DNA of 5,732 nucleotides. Origin: Verrucomicrobiota bacterium. GTDB taxonomy: Bacteria > Verrucomicrobiota > Verrucomicrobiia > Limisphaerales > UBA9464. Shown here one piece after another: positions 5,418 to 5,732 of the stretch. The position numbers and the translations under genes are program-made. Location: assembly GCA_947464705.1 (NCBI GenBank), contig CANHYD010000163.1, positions 1 through 5,732 of the forward strand, given 5' to 3'. The notes under the pieces were generated by a model, which ran no database searches, was not told the origin of the DNA, and worked only from the letters and a program-made list of their open reading frames with translations. Position 1 is the first letter of the stretch; each line of letters opens with the position of its first letter.

Positions 5418-5732
5418 TCAGAGCAGCGAAGCGGAATCGTTGTCGATGAGCAGCACGGCCGCCGGATTCCGACGGAGGATGGACGCCGGGCACAGCGAGT
5501 TCACCGGTCCCTGGAGCATATTTTTCACCGGCACGGCCTTGCGCTTTTCTGGGGCGACGCAGACCACCTTGCGGGCCGTCATCAAGGCCGGGAGTGTCAG
5601 GGTGATGGCGTAGGGCGGTACCGTTTCCAGTGAAGCAAAATGCCCCTCTTTCACCTGCTGCATCTTGCAGGCGTCATCGAGTCGGACTGCCTTGACCCAC
5701 TCGGAGTCGTCCAAGCGGGCAACGTGGGGGTC
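5418..5732 (-). CDS. nagB: Glucosamine-6-phosphate deaminase, C-terminal part (partial)
   Basis: The frame is open to the right edge, so this is the last 104 residues of a larger gene whose start lies outside the window. An internal TTG at 5714 is not the real start, because the reading before it (DPHVAR) continues the family pattern. The sequence fits the NagB/6-phosphogluconolactonase superfamily: RLDDACKMQQVKEGHF, VPPYAITLTLPALMTARKV, CVAPEKRKAVPVKNMLQGPV, CPASILRRNPAAVLLIDNDSASLL. PEKRKA, CPASILR and the terminal SASLL point to the NagB type rather than to a gluconolactonase. NagB converts glucosamine-6-phosphate to fructose-6-phosphate and ammonia in amino-sugar catabolism. Catalytic residues near the middle of the protein are outside the window. 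It is the first visible gene of the run leading to ruvX and truA. Confidence 0.82.
   Translation of the reverse strand, partial: DPHVARLDDSEWVKAVRLDDACKMQQVKEGHFASLETVPPYAITLTLPALMTARKVVCVAPEKRKAVPVKNMLQGPVNSLCPASILRRNPAAVLLIDNDSASLL

Overview
The window is GC-rich bacterial chromosomal DNA with five complete protein-coding genes and one gene cut by the right edge. I see no rRNA, tRNA, CRISPR array, transposase or phage gene. The likely source is a member of the Verrucomicrobiota or a related PVC-group lineage. This is an inference from the NPDSELIPVARANG-type periplasmic amidohydrolase, the Tat-exported amidohydrolase before it, the near absence of Shine-Dalgarno motifs, and the GC-rich intergenic repeats at the left end. 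No marker gene settles it.

Layout. Positions 1-420 hold no credible gene but carry structured repeats: a perfect 8-bp stem-loop, a 6-bp stem-loop, and two ~43-bp imperfect direct repeat units. Positions 421-2674 (+ strand) hold two exported amidohydrolase-superfamily proteins 28 bp apart, probably one transcript. The first is an Amidohydro_2 (L-fuconolactonase-like) protein with a twin-arginine signal. The second is an imidazolonepropionase-like protein with a Sec-type signal that lacks the canonical HxH metal motif. The two strands then converge with only 17 bp between stop codons, and both stops lie in a perfect inverted repeat.

Positions 2692-5732 (- strand, read right to left) hold the 3' part of a nagB-type glucosamine-6-phosphate deaminase, ruvX/yqgF (Holliday-junction-resolvase fold, 16S rRNA 5' processing), truA (tRNA pseudouridine synthase I) and an MscS-family mechanosensitive channel. 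The first three are packed like an operon (3-bp gap, then a 32-bp gap or a 4-bp overlap). The channel gene follows after about 100 bp of leader containing a hyphenated palindrome, so it may have its own control.

Functionally, the minus-strand cluster joins amino-sugar catabolism, RNA maturation and osmotic protection. It looks like a housekeeping neighbourhood rather than one pathway. The plus-strand pair looks like accessory periplasmic hydrolysis of unknown substrate. I do not find convincing evidence of a new multi-gene system. The points most worth checking are the HxH-less amidohydrolase, the left-end repeat family, and the palindrome before the channel gene.
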